The translations under genes and the position numbers were made by a program. Positions 50,155-62,618 of a stretch of 64,000 nt of DNA are shown piece after piece. The DNA is from Laguncularia racemosa (taxonomy: Eukaryota > Streptophyta > Magnoliopsida > Myrtales > Combretaceae): assembly GCA_037954665.1 (NCBI GenBank), contig JBBMOL010000012.1, positions 3,844,001 to 3,908,000 on the forward strand. The letters are read 5' to 3'. Position 1 is the first letter of the stretch. Every line of letters starts with the position of its first letter. The notes beneath the pieces were generated by a model. That model saw nothing but the letters and a program-made list of their open reading frames with translations. It was not told the origin of the DNA and did no database searches.

Positions 50155-51163
50155 TGATGTGCCTAAAAGAGAGTTTAAGCACATGCAAATAAACCAATCG
50201 AACAACTCCAAAATGACAAGGTCAAAATCCGTTCAAAGGACAACAAAATTGCATGATCCCTTATGATGTAACATGAGCTAAATGTTATAGTTTTTAAGGG
50301 AATAATATTACAAAGATGAAATCCTCAATTGCAACACTAAATACACTTGAAATCCCACGTGATTAACACACAAAACAATAAGATCCAATACATGATCTAC
50401 TTCCCATACAAAATGATCCATGGTTCAAGTGTGGCTAAATTGAAAGTTTAAAACCAAGGCTAAAAAACCAATAAATTAAGCAATAATAATCTGTTTACAA
50501 ATGCAATTAAATCTAACCAAGAAACATCCAATCAAACCCTAGATATAACTCACTAGTGATGAAAAGGAAACACAACAAAAAGGAATTGATATTACTCACA
50601 ATTTCTCCTTGTTACACTCGCCATAATTCCAATTCTTGGGATTGAAATTGATAAGAGCAATTGAACTAATGAATGAACCCTAATTCTCTCACATGAAAGG
50701 TGAAGTTTGTTCTAAAAAATTTCTCCCAAAAAACCTTACTTAAGCAAGTATTTATACTTGCTTCCTTTAGGGTTAAGAGGTCCACAAAATTACAACTATG
50801 CCACTTTTAGGGTAGCCGGTCCTAAAAGACAATTACAAACAAAGGAAAGTGTCTCAAAAGAAAAATTACAATATAAATAGTCCAAAGAACAATTACAAAT
50901 ACAAAAATAATATAAATCCTCAAAGAGCTAATGCGTTGAAGCGATGTCAATCTCAGCGGGCCATTGGATGATAATCTGATGATGTCCTATGGCGATCAAC
51001 TAATGTAAGTCATTTGGCATCCCATGGAAAAATATTATTATACTTGTAAGATTATTACTCAAACATTTATTAGATAAAAGAAATAAGGTGAAATATGAGT
51101 GATTTGGATCATCATCCAAATCGAGTTCTGAGAACATCTAGAGTGTTAGAAAAATTCCCATCA
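50155..51163 (-). repeat. Solo LTR of the Y family
   Basis: 1009 bp from TGATGTGCCTAAAAGAG to AATTCCCATCA, similar along its whole length to 44266-45272, with perfect 5-bp ATAGA flanks (50150-50154 and 51164-51168). No internal sequence adjoins it. Strand is given by similarity to the Y LTRs. Confidence 0.92.
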
Positions 51164-52585
51164 ATAGATAGACCTCTAAACTTTTAAAACATTTTTTAAC
51201 ATCTTTATAATTTAAAATAAAAAAAAAACCCAAAACTCTAGCTCTATATGGTCATTTTAAAAATGGATTTTAGATTTTACCAATGATTTGAGCAAATTTG
51301 TATAGTGTTAAAAGCACTATCAAGAGATAAGTCATGGGAGTTTTCAGTGTCTATTTGCACCCAACTAATAATTTTTAGACTTTGTTTGCAATTATCTCTT
51401 AAATGTATGTATATTTATCATAGTTATATATAATACATAACATGTATCATAAACCTTTACATCAAATATAATAATTGTATGCATGAGTTTATTGATATTA
51501 TGTAGTTACACAAATACATATTGATGTGATGATGTATGTTGTGTAATTTACATTATCGTAAAATCTTATATCGAGGCTTGGATTAGCTAACTGTTCATGT
51601 GCGATAAGTGCACCGCTCAACCTAAAGGATGTGTTGATCTAATGAGACGTGTATAGATGTTGTAAGAAGAGATATAGGAGTAGGAACAAACGAATTCAAT
51701 ATCTCGCATGTGTGCATATGACAATAGGTTAGATTCTATATTCTTATGTTATTTTTTATCCATTCTTCACTAAATAGTAGATTTGATCTTTTACAGAGAT
51801 GTTTTAGCAAGTTTTCACACTCCTTTCAATCTTAGCAACATGTATAATGTGTGGAAAATGAAAAACTTAACTTCATATTTACATATTTTAGAAGTTAATC
51901 TTGATCGTTCAATCACTCTAAGACGGATTGTTGAGATCTAATGTTGCTAACAACCATTGGTTTGCTCTTAATGATCTAACAACTCATATCCATCCCTTCT
52001 TTTCTTATGGGTATGAATTTTGGGATTGAAGTTAGGGCATAGACTAGGATAAGCCAATGGTTCATAACAAAAGGAGAGAGCCCAACTTTAATAGAAATAA
52101 GCCTAACCATTCATTTTAATTCAAATAAGCCCTTTTGAAGTTGAATGAAACCTAGTGAGATCAAAGAGATCTTTCTTGAGTCTACTTTTTGTGCATAAGG
52201 CCAACAATCAAGGTTGAGAATGGAGTGATGGAACCAACAATTTCTACTCTAAGCCTACTAAATTAAATTTGTAAAAATCAATGAATTAGGATATTCGATT
52301 GAGCTAAAAGCTCAATTACCAAGATATATCACATCAATCTATCTAGCTGTCTACCTATATATACACATATATCTTCCTGCATGCATGTGTTAAAGTGTAG
52401 AAATATATCTTGATAATATTTATCTTATTATACAAGGGAAAATATAAAATTAGTTGTCAAGACTTTGATTACTTCACTATTAGAATTCTAAACTTTTCTT
52501 TTTATTTGAGTTCAACGTTTTGAGCATGAGATGTGCTATGATAGCATATGTTTTATTATGTAATGTATGTTTCAAAGATACATAA

Positions 52586-52616
<31 letters not shown>

Positions 52617-54470
52617 TGTATGTATATATGTAGGTTTTGGGATCTTAGCCACTTTTTGGAGGGTAATATGCCCATTTTTAGAAATTACCTATACATAAAG
52701 ATCATGTAGTGATGTACTTATGTTATTAAGCCCTGCTTTCTTTATATTATCTTCTCCAAGTAACCAACCGCAACCTTAACTGTATGTCATTAGAACAACC
52801 CAAACAAGAGGTTTAATAGCTAGATTCCAGTGTAGGTTACTACATAAAATAATTACCTACTTGAGCCATTCTCCATGTTGCCTCCATTTAGATCACCGCT
52901 ACACATTGTCGAACACATAACAAGTTAAACTAATCAAAACCTTTTCCCCCTTTCAAAGGGTTAGAGTGATTCCTCCTGTTACCCTCCGAGATACAAAACT
53001 TGGTATTAGGTATGGAGCAATCTCGTCGTTGAGGCCAAGGTCGCATACCTTGGGGCCTTCAACTAGAGAAAAGTTCGTCTCGTTGTTGGAGCTCAATATG
53101 CGAGCTGCCACCAATGAAATGGGGGTGAATCAGAAGATTATACATTATGAGTGTATCCACTAAATATTATTATAATGGGATGGAATTTTTTCTTAGGTAG
53201 ACAAACCAAGTAAAAACTAAATACTAAAATGGAGAAAGAGTACAAAAGCTGATGAAGAGAAGAACTTTCCAAAGGCAATTCAACCATGGAAATGTAACTA
53301 AATTCTAGCAATACACAAACCATTTACAGAAATCTAAAGTTCTAAGCACTTTCCCCTAGCTCCTCACCCATTATTCCGTTGCTGCTGCTGCACTTACACC
53401 TCCATTCGGTCCTTACTTTCACAATCCTAGCCCCACTCTCAAGTCAAAGCAAATCCTGGCAACCAAATTTGAAACTTGTTCAAGTACTAATTACTAAAAT
53501 TTGAAACTTCACTCATATTTGAGGGCCCCATCCAATTCTTCCCTGCACGATCTCAGCTCTACTCTGAAGTTCAAAGCGAGTATTGGCACTTGACCTGGCC
53601 GTTACTTTCTATACCATCTTTCCCATCACCTAAATTACAGTAAGCGACTGAAGCACATTGGCCCCTATACATCCCTCATGTACTCCAGAGTTAATGCAGA
53701 GAACTCATTACTCTCAAAGATTACAAGGGAGATCTCTGTGAAAGACAAAAAAACTGTTACCAAGTTCGGAGAAAAAGGGAGAATGCATCTATTGGAATAA
53801 AAATGACCTTAGTCCTCCAACGAGCTTAACACATATAGTGTTAGTTAATGTCCAAGAGTTCGATGCGCAAAATTACTCTTACTATTCATGCAGCAGAGCT
53901 GCAGACGCCAAAAAAGCAGAGAAGTTCAAAGATTATCGTAATTGTAAAAGAAAAATATATATCGTCTCCAAGGTGTATCTAAGCACTTCTTCCAAATATG
54001 TGATCAAAAGTGCAAACAGATGTCGGCATCTGTGCCGTAAAGGTTATCAGCAGTCATTTTAGGTTTAGACCAAGAACGTTTAAGTATAGTGCCAAAGTTA
54101 AACAATCTGAAGAGCAAGGTTTTACAAGTAACTCTACCTCGAGAATCCAGAGGAAGAACTTCACATTGCTGACATGCCGATTAACGTCTAGATCACTAAA
54201 ATCTAGGCTGTTAGTCAGCCAAAGGATTTATCAACAGAATAACATCATATTTGATGAAACGAGAAAGAAAACCTTACACTTCTGAATATAAATAAGAGAT
54301 ATTGACATAATCCAACAAGTTTTCACCAAATTTCATAGCAGTTGATTTCTCTCCAAAGGCTACTATTTAGAAAAGAAAAGCTACACGTTTTTACTGGAAG
54401 GAGGAAAAAAAGAAAAAAAAGAAAAAGACAAGAAAAGAAAAGAAAACTTCCCTTGACTTCGACTGCGTCA
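51164..54470. other. Intergenic stretch with an unidentified GC-richer patch
   Basis: 51164-52900 is AT-rich with a (TA)n tract near 52595-52617. 52940-53160 is richer in G+C and has an open frame without ATG (read from ATT at 52966) that I cannot assign to a family. 53330-54470 has mixed composition and no recognised gene; it may include downstream sequence of the F-box gene on the minus strand. Confidence 0.4.
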
Positions 54471-54476
54471 ATGTTG

Positions 54477-55584
54477 CTATTCACCATCGACAGAAACTAG
54501 ACTCTCCATATATATTTCAGCTCGACACAACTTCGTATCATCCCACAACGCACTTGTAAGGGTAGACTTTTTCATGTTAAAAATTGCAAAACCCTTTGTA
54601 ATACATTTGAAAACAAGTGCATCCTTGATTTGTGACCTCGATAGAGGTAATTGCACGCAGGGAGTTGCATTCCCTTCTGGACATTCATTAGCGTGCGTGT
54701 TAGTATGAAGTATAAATGCACAACAAGCCAACAACGTGGCGGCCGTTTTTGTTGGTGCAGGATAGTTTAAATCTTTAGGAAATGGAAGTTGTTGGAATAT
54801 CTCCTTGTCTAAATCAAAAGAGATTATAGTCCTGTCCCACGTTTGAAACCAAACAAGAGAGTCATCTAAAAGTACGGACTGAAACCATGGATAGATGTAA
54901 GGAGAGTCTTCGATTCTTTTCCAAGAATTTTTCCTGAGCGAGTACACCAGTACTTTCCATGGATGGGGACGACAAATCTCAACCACTTTATAGTCATTTG
55001 ACATCCGATCATAACCAAATCCGAATAGATTGTATGCTCTATCACCCACTGTCTCACTTGAATCCGGCAACATCCTAGTTTTCTGAGTCGATGGATTCAA
55101 AAGTAAGAGTTCGCTAGTAGAAGGGCTAAGCAAAAGGACCAATCCGTTACATGAACCCATAGGCCATATCTCATCCATTTCTTCCAATTGTGGAAGCTTT
55201 CTGGTGACATCGGTTAAGTAATGATCTTTCAAATTCAATATCGAGTCTATTGAAACTGCTTGTAATTGTTTCTCCAGAGAAGTGGTAAAAAGCAGATGGT
55301 ACGAATAATTGTTCATGCGATCGAAGTGCTTATGACTGAAATATGCATTTGATATCAAGGATTTCCATGATTTGCACACACACTTGAAGCGCAATAAAGA
55401 TTTCACCGGCAACCGAGAAAGTATTTCAATGATGATTTCAATTGGAATGCTAAAAGCTGTTAGAAAAATTCAAAATACAAATTATCATAATGCCAATATC
55501 ATAAATGGAAGGATAAAGAGAACGAACAATGTATTAAAATAAGTTACAAGACAAACCTGATTGAAAAACCCGAACCGAATCCAT
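54477..55584 (-). CDS. F-box protein with FBA-type domain, two exons (28-nt first exon)
   Basis: Exon 1 is 55557-55584 (ATG at 55582-55584), the intron 55457-55556 has GT and AG borders and a T-rich 3' end, and exon 2 runs 55456-54477 to TAG. The spliced frame is 335 residues. Residues about 12-50 form the F-box (IPIEIIIEILSRLPVKSLLR, then FKCVCKSWKSLI), the SKP1-binding part of an SCF ubiquitin ligase adaptor. FBA motifs follow: GSCNGLVLLL, LLLNPSTQKTRMLP, FGFGYDRMSNDYKVVE, VLVYSLRKNSWKRI, TIISFDLDKEIFQQLPFP, ending ESLVSVDGE, a usual FBA C-terminus. Compared with relatives the segment after AFILHTN looks shortened or diverged. An unspliced start would have to use non-ATG codons, which favours the splice model. 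Confidence 0.82.
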
Positions 55585-57389
55585 TTCTTAATTGGTAGGT
55601 GAAGCACGTTGAGATTTATAATTAAATGTACTGAACTCTCTCTATGGTCTCTCAACTGCCTTTTCTCACATGGAAGGGAAAAACCGGGGCAAAAAAAGGA
55701 AGACAATCTCTGATCATTAGGGTTTCATGGGCCTATAGTTTCCAAGCCCGCATTTTATTAATTAGAATGGGTTACACTTGTTATGTTACTGCAAAATCGA
55801 AGTAAACATAGCGTTTACTATATATAAATTCAAATATACCATAAAAAATAAAGGAAAAAAAAAGTTCTTATCCAAGTCTAGCAAAAAAAAAAAAAAAAAA
55901 AAACTAATTTATTTGTGTTTGGATAATTGGGATTTTATTGGATAGCCATTTTCTAACATGATTTTTACATCGATAAAAGCATGGTTGATGTGGCTTTTGA
56001 TTTGATTTAAAACCTTTTAACCCAAAAGATGTGAATTGATGATGAATTTTTGTCACGTTCTTGTATAAATCATATTTATTTTGACAGTTAGGGTTGGGTA
56101 TGATTCAATTTTGATTTAGAATCAAACTATAGAGTATGGTTTAATTTTTTTTAATCACTTTATAGTTTGAGAATTTTTTTTCCGGATAAAGAACCAATTT
56201 GATTAAGTTCAGTTAACGATTCAAATTATAAATAATTATCATGATTATTTATTTTATTAAGATGTGAAATAATTGAAGAGAAAACTATGTCCACTTTAGA
56301 AGTATTGGTATTATTATAATTTAAAATTATAAAGAGGATTAGACCAAAAAAAAATTATAAGGATGTGAAGAAAAATATTCTACAATTATGTGAGCTATTA
56401 TTTTTTTTGATCCGGTGAGAGATCAACTTTGAATTAGGAAAAATACGTCAAAATCTATACTTTACAAAACAAGATTTGACAAGACATTATTGCAAATCTT
56501 ATAGGTTAGTTTCAAATACAAGATGAAAAAGGTAAATAAAAAGAAAATTAAATAAATGGATAAAATCTTTTTATCCGCCTTTTTTTCATAGTAAAAATAG
56601 AATACCTTAATTGCAACATAAGAACTATCAAATAATATGAGTATATCCCATTTTAAAACATTCTTTAAGAAAAGCAATGAAACTAAAACCGGACTTATAA
56701 AGCTAAATATAACCCTTTATATAAAATGGTAATATCAAATCTTCTAAATAATTATGAGAACATTTTAAATATATCACAAATCATGTTCTATGATATAAAT
56801 CAAACACGTACTTCTTTAATACCAATAACAACAACAACAGCAATAACCATAATAATAAAAATTAGGAATGATGAAAACAACAATAGTAATTATTACTAAT
56901 TATAATGATAATTGATGATTCAAAACCCGACATTAAGATATTTAACAGCATAAAGCTAAAAAACTTATGCTATATAAGATTTTTTTTTATCTCTAGAGAC
57001 TTTAAGTTATAGTTATTACTAATTATCATTTCCAATTTTATTATGCTTTTTCAATATAAAATTCTTACATTGTATTACCATTTATAAAAATAGTAACAAG
57101 CTTTATAGGTTTTGTAGTTTTATATTGTTAAGTATCTTTACGTCAAGTTTCAAATATTCAATTATAGTCAATATTAATAATCATTGTAAACCCAAGTGCC
57201 AATATATATGTTTGATATCACGCCTGGCAGCTTCTCAAGGCTAAAACACTGGTGCCCTCAGATTTATTGTGTTCAACTCACGATAACTCTTTCGACTAGA
57301 TCCTTACCCACAATTACGCACAGGATTGGCTGCCACCTAAATGTTGATTGCTAGCTTCTCTCTTGTTATAGACATTATGGTCGTTGTTG
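55585..57389. other. AT-rich intergenic stretch
   Basis: Includes the presumed promoter of the minus-strand F-box gene just above 55584, with no clear TATA box. There is a 20-bp A-run near 55884-55903 and a hAT/MITE-like GGGTTGGGTATGATTCAATTTTG phrase near 56093 whose partner end I could not locate. No gene found. Confidence 0.45.
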
Positions 57390-58006
57390 TGACGCAGCGA
57401 GAAAAGCGTAAACCCGAGACCAATTCTAGGATTGGAACTCTAGAATAAACAAGGAAGAATCAGAGTTTATTTTTCGAATAATTTCAATTGCGCACAATCC
57501 AAAATACAGAGAAACTCGTCTCTAAAAAGTGTGTATTGAATATTGAATAAAATGTAACCCTAAAATGACCTAACAACTATATATATACTCCTTTGAAAAA
57601 TACATAAAAAAGGAAATATAGATGTACACGTGGAAATAAATATAAGTATACACGTCTGTCCTCTGTCGTATACACGGCCGTGCCTCAAAGCCATATATGC
57701 TTCTGGGAATATGTCTAGCGTAATACACGGCCGTATCCCCTGGCCGTGCCTACGGCCGTGTCTACTTTTGGGAGAGATCCTGACAGAATACACGGCCGTG
57801 CTTTCTGGCCGTGTAAGAAGCCGTATACGTTTCTGGGAGTCATCCAGGTTTCTTACACGGCCGTGCTCTTTGGCCGTATGTGCAGACCATATCGTTTCTG
57901 GACAGTTTCCCTTGACATGATACCGCCGGCGTTTAATGTTTTATTTGATACCAACCCCGTGTATCAACCCGTGTCTCAACCTGTGTCCGCCACAATGTCC
58001 GCATCA
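57390..58006 (-). repeat. 3' LTR of element V
   Basis: Starts TGACGCAGCGAGAAAAGCG in plus reading and ends GTCCGCATCA. It contains four copies of ACACGGCCGT (near 57672, 57724, 57789, 57855) and further GGCCGTG half-copies. A segment near 57915-57965 is absent from the 5' LTR, accounting for the 32-bp length difference. Confidence 0.92.
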
Positions 58007-59408
58007 TTCTCTCCCACCAATGAAGAACTCGACCCCGAGTTCTCTTCTGGATAAAGGGGTTCGTCATCCGCGTAGAATGGGGACAAGTCAGCTACATTGA
58101 AGGTCTTGGAGATTTTCATGCTTTCCGGAAGCCCAACCACATAGGCGTTGTCATTGATCTTGGCAACAATATTGTAGGGCCCATATTTCTTTAGTTGCCA
58201 CTTGCTATATGTTCCTACGAGAAAGCGTTCCTTCCTTAAGAACACCATCACTTGATCTCCCATCTCGAACAATTTCTTCCTCCGATGTTTGTCTGCGACT
58301 TTCTTATACTGCTCATTCACCTTCTCAATTCGCTCTTTTACATCAGATGCCACCATGTGGTACTGTTTCGCTAGGTGTTTAGCAGCAACATTGGTTTCAA
58401 CACCCTTGGGTAAAGAAGCTAAATCCAAAGCGTGAGAAGGTGCCTTGGTATAAACCACTGAGAAAGGCGATTTCCCAGTAGTTCTATGGATGGAATTGTT
58501 GTAAGCAAACTCGGCTTGAGAGAGTGCAAAGTCCCATTGTTTCGGATTCTCTCCACAGATGCTTCGTATCAAGTTTCCAAGGGTCCTGTTCGTCACCTCT
58601 GTTTGCCCATCGGTTTGAGGGTGGCTGTGTTGCTAAAGTTGAGGCAAGAATTCAACATGTACCATAGCGTCCTCCAAAAATTGCTAAGGAACTAGGTATC
58701 TCTATTAGAAGTGATTGACTTGGGAACCCCGTGCAACCTGGACACCTCCTTAAAGAATAGCTTGGCGACGCCTTGTGCATCAACCGTCTCCCTGTAAGGA
58801 ATGAAGTGAGCCATCTTGGAGAACTTATCCATAACCACAAAAACAGTGTCAGTACCTCGTTGGGTACGAGGTAAACCTAACACGAAATCCATGGATAGAT
58901 CCTCCCAGATATTCTCAAGTACTGGTAATGGAGTATACAACTCAGTATTCTAAGAATGCCCTTTGGATGTCTGACAGATGTAACACCGTTGCACTATTCG
59001 CCCTATATCCCTTCTCAACTGAGGCCAATGGTATCTTACAGCCACCGCTGCTAGTGTTTTGTCACACCCCAGATGGCCGGCTAATCCCCCTCCATGTAGG
59101 TCTCTAATCAATTTCTCCCTCAAGGAGGATTCGGGAATACAAAGTTGGTTACCCCTCATTAAGTAACCCTCCAGGATGTAATAACCGTCATTGGGTTCCT
59201 TATTGGTGCATTTTCTCCATGTAGCTCCAAAATCCTCATCTGTTTCATACAACTCCTTCAATTGCTCAAATCCTACCACTTCAGCCCTTATGGTAACCAA
59301 CAAATCCGCTCTCCTACTTAATGCGTCGGCCACCTTATTCTGGACCCCAGATTTATGCATCAGGTGAAATGGAAATTTTTGCAAAAACTGTATCCATCTA
59401 ACATGCAT
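57976..59408 (-). pseudogene. V integrase
   Basis: 59408-58950 carries the end of RNase H and the zinc-binding region ([13 protein letters not shown], then [13 protein letters not shown]). 58940-58692 carries the catalytic core start ([16 protein letters not shown], then [12 protein letters not shown]). 58596-57976 carries the rest ([20 protein letters not shown], then [30 protein letters not shown]). A stop near 58943 and a stop plus a one-base frame change between 58690 and 58622 break it. The last codons run into the 3' LTR ([20 protein letters not shown]). No chromodomain follows FNVADL. Confidence 0.88.
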
Positions 59409-59426
59409 ATCTTTGCAGATGCAGGT

Positions 59427-60749
59427 CTAATTACTCAGGTGTTTCAGGGCGACACAATCTGAGTATAGGATAAACTCTTTGCCAACCAAGTAGTGCTCCC
59501 ACATCCTTAGAGCTCTGACTACTGAATAGAATTCTTTATCGTACGTGGACCAGTTTCTCCTGGCTTCACAGAGCTTCTCACTATGGAAGGCCACGAGCCT
59601 CTTTTCTTGAGATAGCACAGCGCCAATACCTACACCATTGGCATCACAGTCGACCTCGAATAGTTTGTCGAAGTCCGGTAAGGCCAACACCGACGCACTA
59701 CATAATCTCTCTTTGAGCACCGCAAATCCCGACTCAGCTTCCCCATCCCAATGAAACTTTCCTTTCTTCAGGCACTCAGTCAATGGGGGAGCAACCGTAC
59801 TAAAATGTCGTATGAAACGCCTATAGAATCTTGCCAACCCCAGAAAGCTTCTCAATTCGGTAATGGTCTTGGGAATGGGCCAGTCTCTAATGGCCCTCAC
59901 CTTATCCTCATCCACTGTAATACCCTCACCACTCACTACAAAGCCTAAGAACAACAGCCTTGGTGACATGAATATGCACTTCTTGAGATTAGCGTAGAGC
60001 TTATTCTCTTTCAGCACAGTCAAAACATTCTTCAAGTGTACTAGATGCTCATCCTTAGTCTTGCTATATGTCAGGATATCATCAAAGTATACAACTACGA
60101 ACCGACCTATGAATAGTTTAAGTACCTGGTTCATCACGCGCATGAAGGTACTCGGTGCATTGCTGAGACCGAATGGCATAACCAACCATTCGTACAACCC
60201 TTCCTTTGTCTTAAAAGCGGTCTTCCACTCATCCCCAAGTTTGACCCGAATCTGATGATACCCACTTCTGAGATCTACTTTAGAGAAGATTACCGCTCCA
60301 CTCAACCGGTCCAATATATCCTCAATGCGAGGTATTGGGAATTTATACCCAATTGTGATCTTGTTGATCGCCCGGCTATCCGCACACATCCTCTAACTCC
60401 TATCCTTCTTGGGCGTCAATAGCGCTGGTACGGCACATGGACTCATGCTATCTCGGATGAATCCTTTGTCTAGTAAGTCCTAGACCTTCTCTTGTAAGAC
60501 CTCCATTTCTTTGGGGCTCATCCGATATTGAGGGAGGTTAGGAAGGTTAGCTCTAGGCACTAAGTCGATGTGGTGCTGGATGTCTCGCAATGGAGGCAAC
60601 CCTTCTGGTAAGTCTTCTGGCACTACCTCTTTAAATTCCTCTAATAACCCTTTTACTTCCTCCGGAGCCTCTACACTATCCATGTCCTCTCCCGCATTCT
60701 TCACCACAAGAGCATGCATCAAACGAGACTCTTTAATATCTTCGGTCAT
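59427..60749 (-). pseudogene. V reverse transcriptase and RNase H
   Basis: 60749-60480 includes [20 protein letters not shown] and [11 protein letters not shown] (RT N-terminal). 60389-59427 includes [59 protein letters not shown] (catalytic YxDD intact), [19 protein letters not shown] and RNase H ([41 protein letters not shown]). One stop at about 60391 replaces the usual Trp before RMCADS. A second, at about 60479, stands where family members have Gln or Glu. All parts share one frame. The enzyme would have been functional before these changes. Confidence 0.9.
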
Positions 60750-61040
60750 TTCCTTTTCTGACTAAGTGATCGCCAGAAAAGATTTTCCTTCCGCTCTCTA
60801 GGTCTTAGGTCGCTTATCCGTCAATCGCAGCAGCGTATATTTCACACCTTCCTTTTCCAATCTATATTTGTTTTCTTTCTCGGCATGTTGGGCATCCACG
60901 TCAAACTGCTAAGGCCGTCCGAATAACGAATGACAAGCGTCCATATCGACGATGTCGCAGTATACCTCATCTCGATACTTGCCTATCGAAAAGGGAACCC
61001 GACACCTCTCCTTCACCTCGATTCGCTCCGCCGCCTTAAT

Positions 61041-62585
61041 CTATCCTATGGTGTAAGGATTCGGATGCCTCTCTATCGGTAGCTGGAGTCTCTTCACGAC
61101 CTCCTTTCTAATGATGTTCTCGCAGCTGCCACTGTCAACAATTAAGTCAAACACTCTCCCACCAATCGTACACCTAGTGCGAAATAGTTGGTGTCGTTGT
61201 GAACTACCTTCCTGTTTCGGTGCTAGCATTATCCTCCTGATTACATAGTTAGGCTCCACCGCATCACCAGCCTCCTCATAGTAATCATCGTCCCCATCCA
61301 GCTCACAACACACTTCCTCCTCCTCTTCCCTTTCGACAATGTTTATAGCTCGTCGATTCGGGCATTCATTGGATCGATGTCCCGACTGATTACATCTATA
61401 GAACTTTCCCAAAATTGGTTTGGCATATGGGTTATTTTGCCTCGGGGTTTCTTTGCTCTCAAGAGGTCTCTTCCCCTCAACTTTATCTTCTTTTCTCTCC
61501 ATGCTTCCCACTGGTTTCTCAACGACTCCTCTAGGCCTTTCGCCAATCACCCTGCTACTACCGCTGAGATTATCATAAACATAGTTTCTCTTGCCTCCTC
61601 CTAACCTTGCACTCTGCTCTTGAATCATCATTTCAGCTCGAAGGGCCAAATTCTTGGCTTCATTGACGGTTCTAAACACCGTCATCCCTATCTTGTCAAT
61701 CTGAGGCTTCAACCCGTTTACAAATCGTGCCACCTACTGACCCTTAGTCTCCCTCAGATCATTCCTTTCCACCAGCCTCATAAACTCAGCGATGTACTCA
61801 TGCACCGTCCTCTGCCTTTGACAGCATCGTTGATACTATTGGAAAAGGATTTGCTCGTAGTCAGGTGGTAGGAAATCTCTCTACAACAGATTTTTCATGT
61901 GGTACCATGTTCTTATAGGTTGCTTTCCTTCTCTCTGCCTACGATTCTACAATCGATCCCACTATGCAGATGCTCCTCCTTTCAGCCTACAAGCAACCAA
62001 TCTTACCCTCCTATCCTCAGGTACCTCCATATAATCGAAGAATCTATCGACCTCCGCAAGCCAGTCCAAAAAATCTTCTATATTGAGATTATCATTAAAG
62101 GAAGGAATGTCTACCTTAAGACGGAAGTCACCGCCATCGACATCATCGAATCCCTAGTGGTTTCGTCGATATCCGCCACCGTACTCCTGATCAATCCGGT
62201 CATCCACCCCGCGGTACCTGCCACCACCAACGCCACCCCTTCTCGGTGGTTATCCCTTCCTCTGCAGAAATTCACCCTCTTCCTCATAGGAGCTTTCATC
62301 AAGCCTTCGGTTCCATTGATTCCCGGTAGCAAGTTCATTGATAGGACCGCCGCGAGCGACTGCTACTCCCGGTCCATTCCCAACAACACCCCTGTTCCCG
62401 TTGTGGCCCATCACCATGGCGTCGAAACGCGCCACCAGGTCTTCCAGACGCTGTTCTACATGCCCAAGTCTCTGTTCCATGGCTTCGACCACCGCCCATA
62501 GAGCCCATTGATTGACCCCTTGGACTTCCGCATCCCGATCAAGGTCGAAAACGCGACCGCCATCAACACCATAGTTAGCCGACAT
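61041..62585 (-). pseudogene. V gag and protease
   Basis: ATG at 62583-62585, 34 bp from the 5' LTR. 62585-62250 is the gag N-terminus (LWAVVEAMEQRLGHVEQRLE, coiled-coil-like). 61733-61041 has the capsid end (ARFVNGLKPQIDKIGMTVFR), a basic linker, a zinc knuckle (61362-61402) whose first Cys is Phe (FYRCNQSGHRSNEC), an acidic stretch and the protease motif LIVDSGSCENIIRKEVV. Stops between 62250 and 61733 split gag, mostly in codons expected to be Gln or Trp. The frame continues into RT. Confidence 0.85.
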
Positions 62586-62601
62586 CTCCGCAGGAATTTA
62601 C

Positions 62602-62618
62602 CTTGCTCTGATACCAAC
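62602..62618 (-). other. Primer-binding site of V (tRNA-iMet type)
   Basis: The minus strand reads TTGGTATCAGAGCAAGG at the inner edge of the 5' LTR. Confidence 0.9.

Noticed and set aside
54477..55412. Second F-box protein starting at 55412
   Set aside because: That codon is TTG and lies inside the F-box; the frame extends upstream to a splice acceptor at 55457, giving a complete F-box.
57630..58054. Plus-strand open frames of about 100 codons in the V LTR, also at 62909-63226
   Set aside because: Produced by the repeated ACGGCCGTG words in the LTR; repeated amino-acid pattern without protein homology.
61899..62501. A 200-codon plus-strand open frame
   Set aside because: It is antisense to V gag and its composition follows the opposite strand; no family signature.
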